A DNA stretch of 61,944 nt from Porticoccus sp. (GCA_018066715.1 JAGPWA010000101.1:1-61944), one strand, 5' to 3'; shown: positions 48,653 to 58,569, numbered from the stretch's first letter. Program-made: numbers and translations. Notes: generated by a model from the sequence alone, not told the origin.

Positions 48653-50755
48653 TTGGAAGCTATCGATGCACTCAGCCACAAGCTTTCCTCCTACCTCGAA
48701 CCTACGCAAGTCCAGGGCATCATCAGCGCCTACCAGTTTGCCGACAAGTGCCACGAAGGACAAGTTCGCCAAAGCGGCGACCCCTATATTACCCACCCAC
48801 TAGCCGTTGCCAATATTCTGGCCGACATGCATCTCGACCACGAAAGCTTGATGGCTGCTCTATTACACGATGTCATTGAAGATACTGATGTCAGTAAAGA
48901 CGAACTGTCCAAACATTTTAGCCCCACTGTTGCCGATCTTGTAGATGGCGTCAGCAAGCTGAGCGAAATTGAATTTACCTCCAAAGCTGAACAGCAAGCA
49001 GAAAATTTTCAGAAAATGACCTTGGCCATGGCCAAGGATATCCGCGTGATGCTGGTGAAACTGGCAGATCGGCTGCATAACATGCGTACGCTGAAAGTGC
49101 TGAGCCCTGCAAAACGTCGCCGCATTGCCCGAGAAACGCTGGAAATTTATGCACCCATTGCCCAACGATTAGGCATCAACGATATCAGGATCGAATTTGA
49201 GGAATTAGGCTTTTCGGCTATGTACCCGGTAAGACATGCGCGAATGCAAGAGGCCCGCAAAGCTGCCCGGGGTCATCGCAAAGAAATCGTGGATGAAATC
49301 AAGGACAGTATTGAAATCCGCTTGGAGAAAGAGTCAATTTCGGCAGAGGTCACTGGTCGTGAAAAGCACCTCTGGAGCATCTACCAGAAAATGAAGAGCA
49401 AGAAAAAATCGTTCCGTGAAATCATGGATGTATTTGCTTTTCGTATTGTTGTTGATTCGGTGGATGAGTGTTATCGCACCCTCGGCATCATCCACAACCT
49501 GTTCAAGCCAGTTCCCGGTGAGTTTAAAGACTACATCGCTATACCCAAAGTGAATGGCTACCAGTCACTGCACAATATTCTTCTCGGCATGCACGGTGTC
49601 CCCATCGAAGTTCAAATCAGAACTCGAGATATGGATACCATGGCCAACGCCGGTATCGCTGCCCACTGGCTGTACAAATCCAAAGAAGAGGGCGCACCAA
49701 GAACTAACCGCTGGGTTCAGAGCCTACTCGAAATACAACAACAAGCGGGTAATTCACTGGAGTTTATTGAGCATGTCAAAACAGACCTGTTCCCGGATGA
49801 AGTCTACGTATTCACCTCCAAGGGTGAGATCATTTCTCTGCCCTCTGGCGCAACACCGGTAGACTTTGCCTATGCTGTACACACCGATGTGGGCAATGGC
49901 TGCGTGGCTTGTAAGGTCGATGGCCAGCTCGCTTCGTTATCAGAACCTCTTCAAAGTGGCAATCAGATCAAAATCATTACCGCCAAGGATACCCAACCCA
50001 ACCCCTCTTGGCTGAACTTTGTCGTGACGGCTAAGGCACGCAGTGCTATTCGTCATTTCCTGAAACACCAGCAGCACGAAGAGTCTGTCGAACTGGGAAA
50101 ACGATTGCTAGATCGAGCACTTGAGAATTTTGGCACCAGCTACAAAAGCATCAGAAAGTCCTGGATCAAGCGAATTCTAAAGGAAACCGGGGCTGCGACG
50201 TTTGAAGAGGTCTTGCAACAAATAGGCCTAGGAAATAGCCTCGCCTATGCGGTAGCCAACTTGATGGCACCACCATCAAAGCGCCGGGAAACAATGCCGG
50301 AAGAATTCAAATCGCCCATCATGATTGATTCTAGCGATGGGCTGGTTATCAACTATGCACGCTGTTGCCACCCAATTCCTGGCGACCCCATTCTGGGCCA
50401 CCTCAGCCCCGGCAAAGGATTAGTGGTTCACCGAGAAGCCTGCAACAATCTCAATGAAATTCGCACAAATGTTGAAAAGTGTATGCCCCTTAACTGGTCT
50501 CCCAAAGTAACGGGGGATTTCCCCGTTGAGTTCAAGGTCGAACTGGTTTCCGAACGAGGTATTATCGCCACTCTCGCCTCACGCATCGCTGAATGCGAAG
50601 CAACTATTCATAAAATTAGTGTTAATGAACGCGACTCCCACTCCGGTATTGTCGACTTAGTCATTGACGTGAAAGGGCGTGTTCATCTTGCAAAAGTAAT
50701 GCGCCGTATCCGCAGCCTAAGCCAAGTTCAGCGGGTTTACCGCATTAAGAGCTGA
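48653..50755 (+). CDS. spoT: Bifunctional (p)ppGpp synthetase/hydrolase
   Basis: SpoT makes and degrades the alarmone ppGpp. The 700-aa protein contains an HD hydrolase (LMAALLHDVIEDT near residue 70) and a synthetase domain (FAFRIVVDSVDECYRTLG; IAIPKVNGYQSLHN). TGS (DEVYVFTSKGEIISLPSGAT) and a C-terminal ACT domain follow. The start is TTG at 48653 with GGAGGAGGGG upstream. No ATG fits the conserved N-terminus, so low start efficiency may limit expression. Confidence 0.96.
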   Translation: MEAIDALSHKLSSYLEPTQVQGIISAYQFADKCHEGQVRQSGDPYITHPLAVANILADMHLDHESLMAALLHDVIEDTDVSKDELSKHFSPTVADLVDGVSKLSEIEFTSKAEQQAENFQKMTLAMAKDIRVMLVKLADRLHNMRTLKVLSPAKRRRIARETLEIYAPIAQRLGINDIRIEFEELGFSAMYPVRHARMQEARKAARGHRKEIVDEIKDSIEIRLEKESISAEVTGREKHLWSIYQKMKSKKKSFREIMDVFAFRIVVDSVDECYRTLGIIHNLFKPVPGEFKDYIAIPKVNGYQSLHNILLGMHGVPIEVQIRTRDMDTMANAGIAAHWLYKSKEEGAPRTNRWVQSLLEIQQQAGNSLEFIEHVKTDLFPDEVYVFTSKGEIISLPSGATPVDFAYAVHTDVGNGCVACKVDGQLASLSEPLQSGNQIKIITAKDTQPNPSWLNFVVTAKARSAIRHFLKHQQHEESVELGKRLLDRALENFGTSYKSIRKSWIKRILKETGAATFEEVLQQIGLGNSLAYAVANLMAPPSKRRETMPEEFKSPIMIDSSDGLVINYARCCHPIPGDPILGHLSPGKGLVVHREACNNLNEIRTNVEKCMPLNWSPKVTGDFPVEFKVELVSERGIIATLASRIAECEATIHKISVNERDSHSGIVDLVIDVKGRVHLAKVMRRIRSLSQVQRVYRIKS

Positions 50756-50773
50756 CCCATAAAGGACACCATC

Positions 50774-51157
50774 ATGATAAATAAAGCCGTCATTAGTACA
50801 GAAAAAGCCCCCGCAGCTATTGGCACTTACTCTCAGGCAATAAAAGTCACCAACACCGTTTACCTCTCTGGACAAATTCCGCTTGATCCAGAAACAATGA
50901 CCGTGGTGGAAGGCGGTATCGATGCAGAAATTGAACAGGTATTTACAAACCTGACGGCTGTCTGCGAAGCAGCAGGCGGTGAGCTTAAGGATATCGTCAA
51001 GCTTAATATTTTTCTCACAGACCTCAGCAACTTTGCCACCGTCAATGAAATCATGGCTCGCTATTTTTCAGAGCCTTATCCAGCACGTGCAGCCATCGGT
51101 GTTAAAGAGCTCCCCAAAGGAGTCGGCGTAGAAATGGATGGCATTATGGTTATCTAA
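50774..51157 (+). CDS. ridA: RidA-family reactive imine/enamine deaminase
   Basis: RidA hydrolyses reactive 2-aminoacrylate. The 127-aa trimeric YjgF protein has [20 protein letters not shown], the arginine-bearing [14 protein letters not shown] and VEMDGI. It is 18 nt after spoT, a conserved pair. Confidence 0.95.
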   Translation: MINKAVISTEKAPAAIGTYSQAIKVTNTVYLSGQIPLDPETMTVVEGGIDAEIEQVFTNLTAVCEAAGGELKDIVKLNIFLTDLSNFATVNEIMARYFSEPYPARAAIGVKELPKGVGVEMDGIMVI

Positions 51158-51200
51158 GGCTTCAACTTAACAATGGGGGGGGTATAGAAACAACAGCGCC

Positions 51201-52073
51201 CTAACTGTCTGCTAACAACGTACCATAACCCTCTCTGTAGGTAGGGTAACAAAATAGGTAGCCACTTGTTCTCAACCGCTGATTACTACACCGGCGGTTA
51301 CCCATTCGCCTAGCTTCACTAGTCTCCAGTGGTTCAACCCCAACCTGTTCAGCAAGCCAGCGCTGCATTTCATGGGCAGGGGCCGGCTCATTATCAGTCG
51401 CCAAATACAGATTCTCTAAAGCTTCGCCCTGACCACACCTGTTCAACAGGTGTGTGAGGACACCCGCACAATCCTCCGAATGAATTCGGTTAGTCCAATG
51501 CACCGGCACCGCTGGGACGATGACGCCTTGTCTGACTTGGCTAATCAATCGACTTCGTCCTGGCCCATAAATCCCGGAAAACCGAACCACAACAGAGGGC
51601 GCAGCCAATTGCTGTATTACCTGTTCAGCTTCCAGCAGCCTTTTTCCCCGAAATGAACTGGGATTTGTTTCCGATAACTCATCGACCCATTCACCATTGC
51701 TCTGATGATAGACCCCGGTACTCGATACCCAAATCACCAACCCTGGAGATTGCCCACTCTGAACAATGGCTGACTGCAACGCCTGAGCACCCCCCACATA
51801 TGTATCGACATAACCTTGATCAGTCATCTGATCAGCCGTCAGGGTAACGACAATGGCATCAAAACAACGACTAGCCAATAACCCCGCAAGGGCCTCTGTA
51901 TCTTTGAGGTCTACAGCAACTGAACTAATATTGGGTGACAGCCTTTCTGGATGTCGCCGCATAGCCAATGCCTGCCAAACCAAACCATCCTGAGAGCACT
52001 CTAGCCTCTGAATCGTTCGAACACCGATATCACCACAACCAATAAATAAAACTTTTAACAACGACTTCTTCAA
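51201..52073 (-). CDS. YeeZ-like NAD(P)-binding epimerase/reductase
   Basis: The 290-aa product has an N-terminal Rossmann motif VLFIGCGDIGVRTIQRL, then VWVSSTGVYHQSNGEWVDE with the YxxxK-like region altered, and FSGIYGPGRSRLI. NRIHSEDCAGVLTHLL is typical of SDR-extended YeeZ proteins. Substrate is unknown. It is divergent from oxyR. Confidence 0.8.
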   Translation of the reverse strand: MKKSLLKVLFIGCGDIGVRTIQRLECSQDGLVWQALAMRRHPERLSPNISSVAVDLKDTEALAGLLASRCFDAIVVTLTADQMTDQGYVDTYVGGAQALQSAIVQSGQSPGLVIWVSSTGVYHQSNGEWVDELSETNPSSFRGKRLLEAEQVIQQLAAPSVVVRFSGIYGPGRSRLISQVRQGVIVPAVPVHWTNRIHSEDCAGVLTHLLNRCGQGEALENLYLATDNEPAPAHEMQRWLAEQVGVEPLETSEARRMGNRRCSNQRLRTSGYLFCYPTYREGYGTLLADS

Positions 52074-52130
52074 TGAGCTTTCCCTTACCGATTTGTTTTA
52101 GCTATTATTAATAGCGCTGAGGAAATTGCC

Positions 52131-53060
52131 ATGACCCTAACCGAATTACGCTACATCGTTACACTAGCCCAACAACAACATTTTGGCCACGCAGCAAAAT
52201 TGTGTCACGTTAGCCAACCCACTTTAAGTATCGCTGTTAAAAAGCTTGAGCAAGAGCTGGGTGTCGACTTATTTGAGCGCTCTAAAAACAGCGTCCGCTC
52301 CACGCCCATCGGCGAACAAGTCATTGCCCAGGCCCAGCGAGTGCTGGAGGAAAGCGCCGCCATCAAAGATATCGCTTCAGCAGGTAGGGATCAGCTCAAA
52401 ACCCCGCTCTATGTGGGTGCTATTTTTACCATTGGCCCCTACCTATTCCCACATTTTATTCCTGCCCTACAAGAAGCCGTTCCACAAATGCCCCTGGTCG
52501 TCGAAGAAGGCTTCACGGCCACCCTACGGCAGCGACTGCGCAAGGGCGAACTGGACGTGATCATTGTTGCCCTGCCCTTTAACGAACCTGATGTGGTCAC
52601 CCAGCCCCTCTACTCAGAACCTTTTGTGGTTCTGATGCCCAACAATCACCCTCTGACCAAAAAGAAAAAAATCAAACCCGATGACCTCGAAAGGGAAAAT
52701 GTTTTATTGCTGGGAGAAGGCCACTGCTTTGGTGATCAGGTACGCGAAGCACTGCCGAACCTGAACAAACACCAAGATGACAACCAGGCACAAATCCGAA
52801 CCCACAGTGAAGGCAGCTCTCTGGAAACCCTTCGCCATATGGTGGCCTCGGGTCTCGGCATTACGATCCTACCCCTCTCAGCGGCACTCAGCGTCGGTTA
52901 TCAGGAGGGGCTACTGGCAACTCGCCCCTTTGCTGACCCCGTACCCTGTCGTACCTCAGCCTTAGCGTGGAGAGCCAGCTTTCCCCGACACAAAGCAATC
53001 GATGCCCTTAGAAACGCGATCAAACAGCACCCCCTACCCCAGTGCCCCGCTATAGAGTGA
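52131..53060 (+). CDS. oxyR: OxyR hydrogen-peroxide regulator lacking the resolving cysteine
   Basis: This 309-aa LysR-family protein is clearly OxyR: MTLTELRYIVTLAQQQHFG, AIFTIGPYLFPHFIP, LLLGEGHCFGDQ and MVASGLGITILPLSA. In the known protein peroxide oxidises Cys199, which forms a disulfide with Cys208. Here Cys199 is present (codon TGC at 52725-52727), but position 208 is Leu (CTG at 52752-52754). Other cysteines (about residue 25, in PVPCRTS and near the end) are not nearby. Regulation by a different thiol state is possible. recG follows almost at once. Confidence 0.93.
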   Translation: MTLTELRYIVTLAQQQHFGHAAKLCHVSQPTLSIAVKKLEQELGVDLFERSKNSVRSTPIGEQVIAQAQRVLEESAAIKDIASAGRDQLKTPLYVGAIFTIGPYLFPHFIPALQEAVPQMPLVVEEGFTATLRQRLRKGELDVIIVALPFNEPDVVTQPLYSEPFVVLMPNNHPLTKKKKIKPDDLERENVLLLGEGHCFGDQVREALPNLNKHQDDNQAQIRTHSEGSSLETLRHMVASGLGITILPLSAALSVGYQEGLLATRPFADPVPCRTSALAWRASFPRHKAIDALRNAIKQHPLPQCPAIE

Positions 53061-53086
53061 CCAACAATAGAATGCCCAATGGTAAA

Positions 53087-55159
53087 ATGACCGAACACAC
53101 CCTGGACCAGATGCCCGTCACCCAGCTCAAGGGGGTGGGAACCCAACTCTCTGGGAAATTGGCCAAGCTCGGCATTCACACCATTCAAGATATTTTGTTC
53201 CACCTGCCAATGCGGTATATGGACCGAACCCGGGTCACCCCCATTGGCAGCGTGCAACCCAATACCGACGTTGTGATAGAAGGGGAAATTCGTGGCTGCG
53301 ACCTGGTCTATGGCCGACGCCGCAGTTTAATGTGTCGCGTCCAGGACAACACCGGCATCATTACCCTCCGTTTTTTTCATTTCAGTAACGCACAGCGGCA
53401 GAACCTTAAAACCGGCAACCAACTGCGCTGTTACGGCGAGGCCAAACGCGGTAGTTCCGGACTGGAAATCTATCACCCGGAATACCAGTTTCTTGACCAA
53501 CACCAACCACTGCCCCTCCAACAACACCTGACCCCTGTATACCCTGCGTCTGAAGGGATTAGCCAACAACGATTGCGTACGATTGCCAGCCAAGCTCTTG
53601 CCCTGATGAGCGAGCACGCCATTACAGAATTACTCCCTGAGTCATTACATAAAACCTCTTTAACTGAGGCCATATTCTTTATTCATCAACCCCCTAAGTC
53701 GGCAGCTCTCGACCTCCTGGCCAACGGAGAGCACCCCGCACAACAACGATTAGCCTTTGAAGAGCTACTGGCTCACCACCTCAGTCTGCTCCACCTTCGT
53801 CAAACATTTCAGAAAAACAGTGCACCGGTGCTTAACAACGATGAGAAGCTTCAACAGGTGTTTCTTGCTTCGCTGTCATTCCAACTCACAGAGGCCCAAT
53901 GCCGAGTCACTGCTGATATTCAACAGGATCTGGAAAAACCTTTTCCGATGTTGCGATTGGTTCAAGGTGACGTAGGTTCCGGCAAAACCATCGTAGCCGC
54001 ATTGGCCGCACTGCAATGTGTAACCAATGGCAAGCAAGCTGCCATCATGGCACCCACAGAAATTTTAGCTGAGCAACACCGAAATAACTTTGAAGCATGG
54101 TTTAAACCTCTGGGCACCCGAGTGGCTTGGTTGACCGGGAAAGTCAAAGGTAAGGCCCGCGAGAAACAATTACTGGCCATCAACGACGGCTCCGCACAAG
54201 TGATTGTCGGCACCCATGCCTTATTTCAAGATGAGGTCATCTTTAAAGATTTGGGCCTTATTATCATCGACGAACAGCACCGTTTTGGAGTACACCAACG
54301 CTTAGCCCTGAAAGAAAAAGGGCAGGGCAGCAACTTTGCACCCCACCAACTGATCATGACCGCAACACCGATTCCAAGAACACTCGCCATGAGCGCCTAT
54401 GCCGACTTGGACTGCTCTATTATCGATGAATTACCGCCGGGCAGGTCGCCCGTCAATACGGTGGTTATCGCCAACCATCGACGCCCGGAAGTCATCGAAC
54501 GAGTACGAACAGCCTGTGCCAAAGGGCGTCAAGCCTACTGGGTATGCACCCTCATTGAAGAATCTGATGTACTCGAGGCCCAAGCCGCTGAGGCAACTGC
54601 AGACGAACTGCACCTGCTGTTACCCGAGCTACACATTGGTCTAATCCATGGACGACTGAAACCCGGTGAAAAAGCCGCCACCATGGAGGCCTTCAAGAAG
54701 GGTGACATTCAACTGCTGGTTGCCACCACCGTGATTGAAGTGGGTGTTGATGTGTCCAATGCCAGCTTGATGGTTATCGATAACCCCGAGCGCCTCGGAC
54801 TCGCCCAACTCCACCAATTACGAGGCCGGGTTGGCCGAGGGAAAGAAGAAAGCCACTGCGTCCTTCTCTACAGCCCACCATTATCCCAACCGAGTACTGA
54901 GCGCCTAAAAATCATGCGCCAAACCACCGATGGCTTCCAGATAGCAGAAATGGATCTAAAGCTTCGGGGACCGGGTGAAGTCTTGGGCACCCGACAAACT
55001 GGCGAGATGGCGTTGCGTATTGCCGACCTGCAGCGGGACGCTCATTTACTACCAAATATCAAAAAAACCGCTGAAACAATGCTGGCTCTACACCCCTCAC
55101 AAGCCCACGCTATTATTCGCCGCTGGCTAGGCGGCAGTGAACGTTATGGTCAGGTATAA
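53087..55159 (+). CDS. recG: ATP-dependent DNA helicase RecG
   Basis: RecG remodels stalled forks and branched DNA. The 690-aa protein has an N-terminal wedge domain with an OB fold (PVTQLKGVGTQLSGKLAKLG). Helicase motifs I (GDVGSGKTIVA), II (IIDEQHRFGVHQR), III (MTATPIPRTLAMS), V (VATTVIEVGVDVSNA) and VI (QLRGRVGRGKEESHC) follow. I chose the ATG at 53087; frames from 53042 or 53072 overlap oxyR or lack support. Confidence 0.96.
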   Translation: MTEHTLDQMPVTQLKGVGTQLSGKLAKLGIHTIQDILFHLPMRYMDRTRVTPIGSVQPNTDVVIEGEIRGCDLVYGRRRSLMCRVQDNTGIITLRFFHFSNAQRQNLKTGNQLRCYGEAKRGSSGLEIYHPEYQFLDQHQPLPLQQHLTPVYPASEGISQQRLRTIASQALALMSEHAITELLPESLHKTSLTEAIFFIHQPPKSAALDLLANGEHPAQQRLAFEELLAHHLSLLHLRQTFQKNSAPVLNNDEKLQQVFLASLSFQLTEAQCRVTADIQQDLEKPFPMLRLVQGDVGSGKTIVAALAALQCVTNGKQAAIMAPTEILAEQHRNNFEAWFKPLGTRVAWLTGKVKGKAREKQLLAINDGSAQVIVGTHALFQDEVIFKDLGLIIIDEQHRFGVHQRLALKEKGQGSNFAPHQLIMTATPIPRTLAMSAYADLDCSIIDELPPGRSPVNTVVIANHRRPEVIERVRTACAKGRQAYWVCTLIEESDVLEAQAAEATADELHLLLPELHIGLIHGRLKPGEKAATMEAFKKGDIQLLVATTVIEVGVDVSNASLMVIDNPERLGLAQLHQLRGRVGRGKEESHCVLLYSPPLSQPSTERLKIMRQTTDGFQIAEMDLKLRGPGEVLGTRQTGEMALRIADLQRDAHLLPNIKKTAETMLALHPSQAHAIIRRWLGGSERYGQV

Positions 55160-55165
55160 AAGTTT

Positions 55166-55194
55166 GTGACGAACATGTGACATTTTCGTTACAG
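55166..55194 (-). promoter_or_regulatory. Candidate PhoB binding site: three Pho-box repeats at 11-bp spacing
   Basis: Read on the minus strand: CTGTAAC, GAAA, ATGTCAC, ATGT, TCGTCAC. These 7-bp repeats begin at 55194, 55183 and 55172, exactly 11 bp apart. They match the Pho-box pattern of CTGTCAT-like repeats with 4-bp spacers. The middle repeat overlaps the predicted -35 of the DUF47-pit promoter, and orientation is opposite to transcription. Confidence 0.6.
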
Positions 55195-55205
55195 CTTCAT
55201 ATACT
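55177..55205 (+). promoter_or_regulatory. Predicted promoter of the DUF47-pit operon
   Basis: GTGACA (55177-55182; five of six to TTGACA), a 17-bp spacer and TATACT (55200-55205; five of six to TATAAT) give a start near 55212. A GGAG site at 55223-55226 precedes the ATG. Confidence 0.55.
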
Positions 55206-55234
55206 CGCGACCTATATTCATAGGAGTCCACTCC

Positions 55235-55915
55235 ATGGTTTTTAGTAAGACGATATTTAACCTTTTTGGTAAATCCCCTATCAGTCCACTGCAAGCCCAT
55301 ATGACACTGGTGGTGGCCTGCGCAGAAAAACTGCAAGACTTTCTTGGTGCCGCCATTGCCAATGATTGGGAACTGGGCTCGGAAATCTTCGATACGATTT
55401 CCAAGAAAGAAGACAAAGCAGATGAGATGAAGCGTCAGCTTCGTCTACAACTACCAAAAAGCCTGTTCATGCCCCTTGATCGAGGCGACCTGCTAGACCT
55501 GCTAACCCTGCAAGACCGTATTGCCAATCGCACCAAGGATATTGCCGGTCTGATGCTGGGTAGAAAAATGTCTATCCCTGAGCCACTCCAACAGCAAATG
55601 ATCGACTTTGTCTCTTCCTCAATAGAAGCGGGCCGTCAGGCACTAAAAGCGATCAATGAACTCGACGAGCTTCTTGAAGTTGGGTTCAGCGGGAAAGAAG
55701 TAGACTTTGTGGAAAAAATGATCGGCGAGCTGGATCAACTGGAAGACAAAACGGATCTGCTGGAACAGGAGATTCGCCATAAGTTATTTGACCTGGAACA
55801 GGACCTCCCTCCTATCGATATGATATTCCTCTACCAAGTGATTGACATGATTGGCGAACTGGCCGACCTAGCCGAAGGTGTTGGCGGGCGTCTACAACTA
55901 CTGCTTGCCCGATAA
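55235..55915 (+). CDS. DUF47-family PhoU-like protein
   Basis: The 226-aa all-helical protein of the TIGR00153/DUF47 family resembles PhoU. Helical segments include DRGDLLDLLTLQDRIANRTK with acidic metal-site residues and YQVIDMIGELADLAEGVGGR. Members are commonly encoded next to Pit transporters and thought to control them. pit begins 33 nt later. Confidence 0.9.
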   Translation: MVFSKTIFNLFGKSPISPLQAHMTLVVACAEKLQDFLGAAIANDWELGSEIFDTISKKEDKADEMKRQLRLQLPKSLFMPLDRGDLLDLLTLQDRIANRTKDIAGLMLGRKMSIPEPLQQQMIDFVSSSIEAGRQALKAINELDELLEVGFSGKEVDFVEKMIGELDQLEDKTDLLEQEIRHKLFDLEQDLPPIDMIFLYQVIDMIGELADLAEGVGGRLQLLLAR

Positions 55916-55948
55916 CTGGGTTGATAATTACAACTAGGAAATCCAGAC

Positions 55949-57223
55949 ATGACACTATTTGCTGAATACGGCCAAATACTGATCATCCTTGCCTGTCTTT
56001 TCGGGCTGTTTATGGCCTGGGGTGTCGGTGCCAATGATGTGGCCAATGCAATGGGTACCTCAGTGGGTGCAGGGGCGCTCACCATCAAACAAGCCATTCT
56101 TATTGCGATGGTTTTTGAATTTGCCGGTGCCTACCTAGCGGGCGGAGAAGTTACCTCCACCATACGAAAGGGCATTATTGACCCCGGAATTTTGGCAGAA
56201 ACCCCCGAACTACTGGTGTACGGGATGCTTTCGGCACTACTTGCCGCAGGCACCTGGTTATTGATTGCCAGCATGATGGGCTGGCCCGTATCCACAACGC
56301 ACTCAATTGTTGGTGCCATTGTGGGCTTTGCTGCGGTCGGTATTTCACCCGAAGCCGTTAACTGGGCCAAGGTGGGCAAAATTGTTGCCAGCTGGGTGGT
56401 GTCGCCCGTACTGGCCGGCACTATTGCCTACATGCTGTTTCGCAGTGTGCAAAAACTGATCCTCACTCAAGACGACCCCTTCTCTCGCGCCAAGAAAATC
56501 ATCCCAATCTATATGTTTGCCGTGGGCTTTTTGATCGCCATGGTCACCATGGTCAAAGGACTTAAACACGTACTAAAAGATTCCGGCGTCGCCATGAGTT
56601 TTGGCGACTGTGCAATGATAGCCGCGGGCGTAGGTATTGTTGTCGCCATCGTGGGCTCGGTACTCCTCAATCGAGTCAAGCGTGACGAAGAAGCTGAGCA
56701 CTACAACCGCTTTGCCAGTGTGGAGAAGGTGTTCGCTGTACTGATGATTTTCACCGCCTGTGCGATGGCCTTCGCACATGGTTCCAACGATGTGGCTAAT
56801 GCCGTTGGCCCCCTAGCGGCTGTCGTTAGCGTGGTGAGATCTGGGACTGTTGGAGCAAGCAGCGTCATGCCCAGCTGGATACTGCTATTGGGTGGTGTCG
56901 GCATTATGTTGGGGCTTGCCACTTATGGCTTCAAGGTCATGGGCACCATTGGCCGAAAAATTACCGAACTCACGCCAAGCCGTGGCTTTGCTGCTGAGCT
57001 AGGTGCTGCTGCTACCGTGGTACTCGCATCAGGTATTGGCCTTCCCATTTCAACGACCCATACACTCGTTGGTGCGGTCCTGGGTGTTGGTCTGGCCAGA
57101 GGTATTGCTGCAATCAACATGAGAGTTATCGGCACTATCTTTATGTCTTGGCTGATTACTCTGCCAGCTGGCGCCGGTCTCGCCATTGTATTTTTCTTCT
57201 TCTTTAAAGGAATCTTTGGTTAA
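55949..57223 (+). CDS. pit: Low-affinity inorganic phosphate transporter, Pit family
   Basis: The 424-aa membrane protein has two Pit signature repeats, GVGANDVANAMGTSVG and AHGSNDVANAVGPLA, with about ten to eleven predicted membrane segments and a final GAGLAIVFFFFFKG. Pit exchanges metal-phosphate with protons. Its length is shorter than the 499 aa of Escherichia coli PitA, as in many marine gammaproteobacteria. Confidence 0.94.
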   Translation: MTLFAEYGQILIILACLFGLFMAWGVGANDVANAMGTSVGAGALTIKQAILIAMVFEFAGAYLAGGEVTSTIRKGIIDPGILAETPELLVYGMLSALLAAGTWLLIASMMGWPVSTTHSIVGAIVGFAAVGISPEAVNWAKVGKIVASWVVSPVLAGTIAYMLFRSVQKLILTQDDPFSRAKKIIPIYMFAVGFLIAMVTMVKGLKHVLKDSGVAMSFGDCAMIAAGVGIVVAIVGSVLLNRVKRDEEAEHYNRFASVEKVFAVLMIFTACAMAFAHGSNDVANAVGPLAAVVSVVRSGTVGASSVMPSWILLLGGVGIMLGLATYGFKVMGTIGRKITELTPSRGFAAELGAAATVVLASGIGLPISTTHTLVGAVLGVGLARGIAAINMRVIGTIFMSWLITLPAGAGLAIVFFFFFKGIFG

Positions 57224-57248
57224 CCAAGGCTTTCTTTATCAAGGAATG

Positions 57249-57279
57249 AAAAAGCCCGGCTCTTAGGCCGGGCTTTTTT
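57249..57279. terminator. Bidirectional terminator between pit and the DAACS symporter
   Basis: GCCCGGC (57254-57260), loop TCTTAG and GCCGGGC (57267-57273) are flanked by A5 and T6. Confidence 0.9.
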
Positions 57280-57297
57280 GTTGGCTTATCTAACAGT

Positions 57298-58569
57298 CTA
57301 GCCTTCCAGTACCCCTTCCTCACCTTCTGATCTGGCAATAATCACCGCAGCACAGGAATCACTGAACACATTCACGGCGGTGCGAATCATATCCAGGATA
57401 CGATCGGTCACCAGCAACATACCTATAGCCTCCATAGGCAACCCAACCACGCCCAAAATCACCGTAATCGCCACCAGGCTAGCTGCGGGAATACCAGCAA
57501 CGCCAATGGAGGTTAATAGCGCCACCAGCACAATGATAAATTGGGTAACAAAGCTAAGCTCCAACCCATAAGCCTGAGCTATAAACATCGCCGCCACACA
57601 TTCATAAAGCGCCGTTCCATCCATGTTAATGGTGGCCCCCAGAGGTAGCACAAAAGAGGTGGTGCGATTTGAAACACCCGCATTCTTCTCCACACATTCA
57701 ATGGTCACCGGTAGGGTCCCAGAAGAGGACGCGGTTGAAAAAGCCGTTAATAATGCCGGCAGCATGGCCCGGTAGTGCTTAAGTGGATTAACCCCCGACA
57801 GACGAAGCATCAGACTCAGATTAATAAATACATGGATGGCCAGCGCCAACACAACCGTCACAAAGAAAATCAGCAAAGGCTGAAAAGCATCAAACCCGGT
57901 GGCTGCTACCGTCTTGGCCACCAAACCAAACACACCAATCGGCGCAAACTTCATGATAAACATGGTGATCGCCATCATGGTTTCATACACACCCTGCCAG
58001 AAACTCAGCATAGTCTTACTGAACTCCGTGGTGATGCGGCTCATAAAAACACCAAACAACAAGCTAAAGAATATCAGCCCTAACATTTGGCCATCTGACG
58101 CGGCCTTTACAATATTAGGTGGCACCATCCGCAGGAAGACCGCCGTAATATCGCCCGCACTGCGCCCTTCAACCCGTGCTAGCTGTTCTGTGATGGCATC
58201 CGATGAACTCAGGTTCAAACGACCGCCTGCCGCTTCACCATCAATGATCCCCGGCGCAAAGAGGTTTACCAAGATGAGTCCAACGGTGATCGACAGCAGG
58301 CTGGTCAGCATATAAAACGAAATAGTTTTGGCGCTGAGTCGCCCTAAATTGTCACTGTTGCCCATGCCCGCCACCCCGACAATAATCGAGGACATCACCA
58401 ACGGCACAATGATCATTTTTAGGGCATTAAGAAACAGCGTACCGATAAAGTTAAAGACATCGTAGAGGCTGACTCCGAATAGCTGGCTATCGGTTCCTGA
58501 CCAAAGTCCAACCATGATCGCAGCAATAATAGCTATCAGCATTTGCCAATGTAGTTTTAATTTACCCAT
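57298..58569 (-). CDS. Dicarboxylate/amino acid:cation symporter (DAACS family)
   Basis: The 423-aa transporter has the serine-rich hairpin TAFSTASSSGTLPVTIE, the substrate-site helix LGATINMDGTALYE and many hydrophobic helices. Related proteins import glutamate, aspartate or C4-dicarboxylates with sodium or protons. A sequence-only choice among these is not safe. Confidence 0.9.
   Translation of the reverse strand: MGKLKLHWQMLIAIIAAIMVGLWSGTDSQLFGVSLYDVFNFIGTLFLNALKMIIVPLVMSSIIVGVAGMGNSDNLGRLSAKTISFYMLTSLLSITVGLILVNLFAPGIIDGEAAGGRLNLSSSDAITEQLARVEGRSAGDITAVFLRMVPPNIVKAASDGQMLGLIFFSLLFGVFMSRITTEFSKTMLSFWQGVYETMMAITMFIMKFAPIGVFGLVAKTVAATGFDAFQPLLIFFVTVVLALAIHVFINLSLMLRLSGVNPLKHYRAMLPALLTAFSTASSSGTLPVTIECVEKNAGVSNRTTSFVLPLGATINMDGTALYECVAAMFIAQAYGLELSFVTQFIIVLVALLTSIGVAGIPAASLVAITVILGVVGLPMEAIGMLLVTDRILDMIRTAVNVFSDSCAAVIIARSEGEEGVLEG

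Noticed and set aside
51175-51182. Run of eight G, as in phase-variable tracts
   Set aside because: It lies between the stops of two converging genes, in neither a reading frame nor a promoter.
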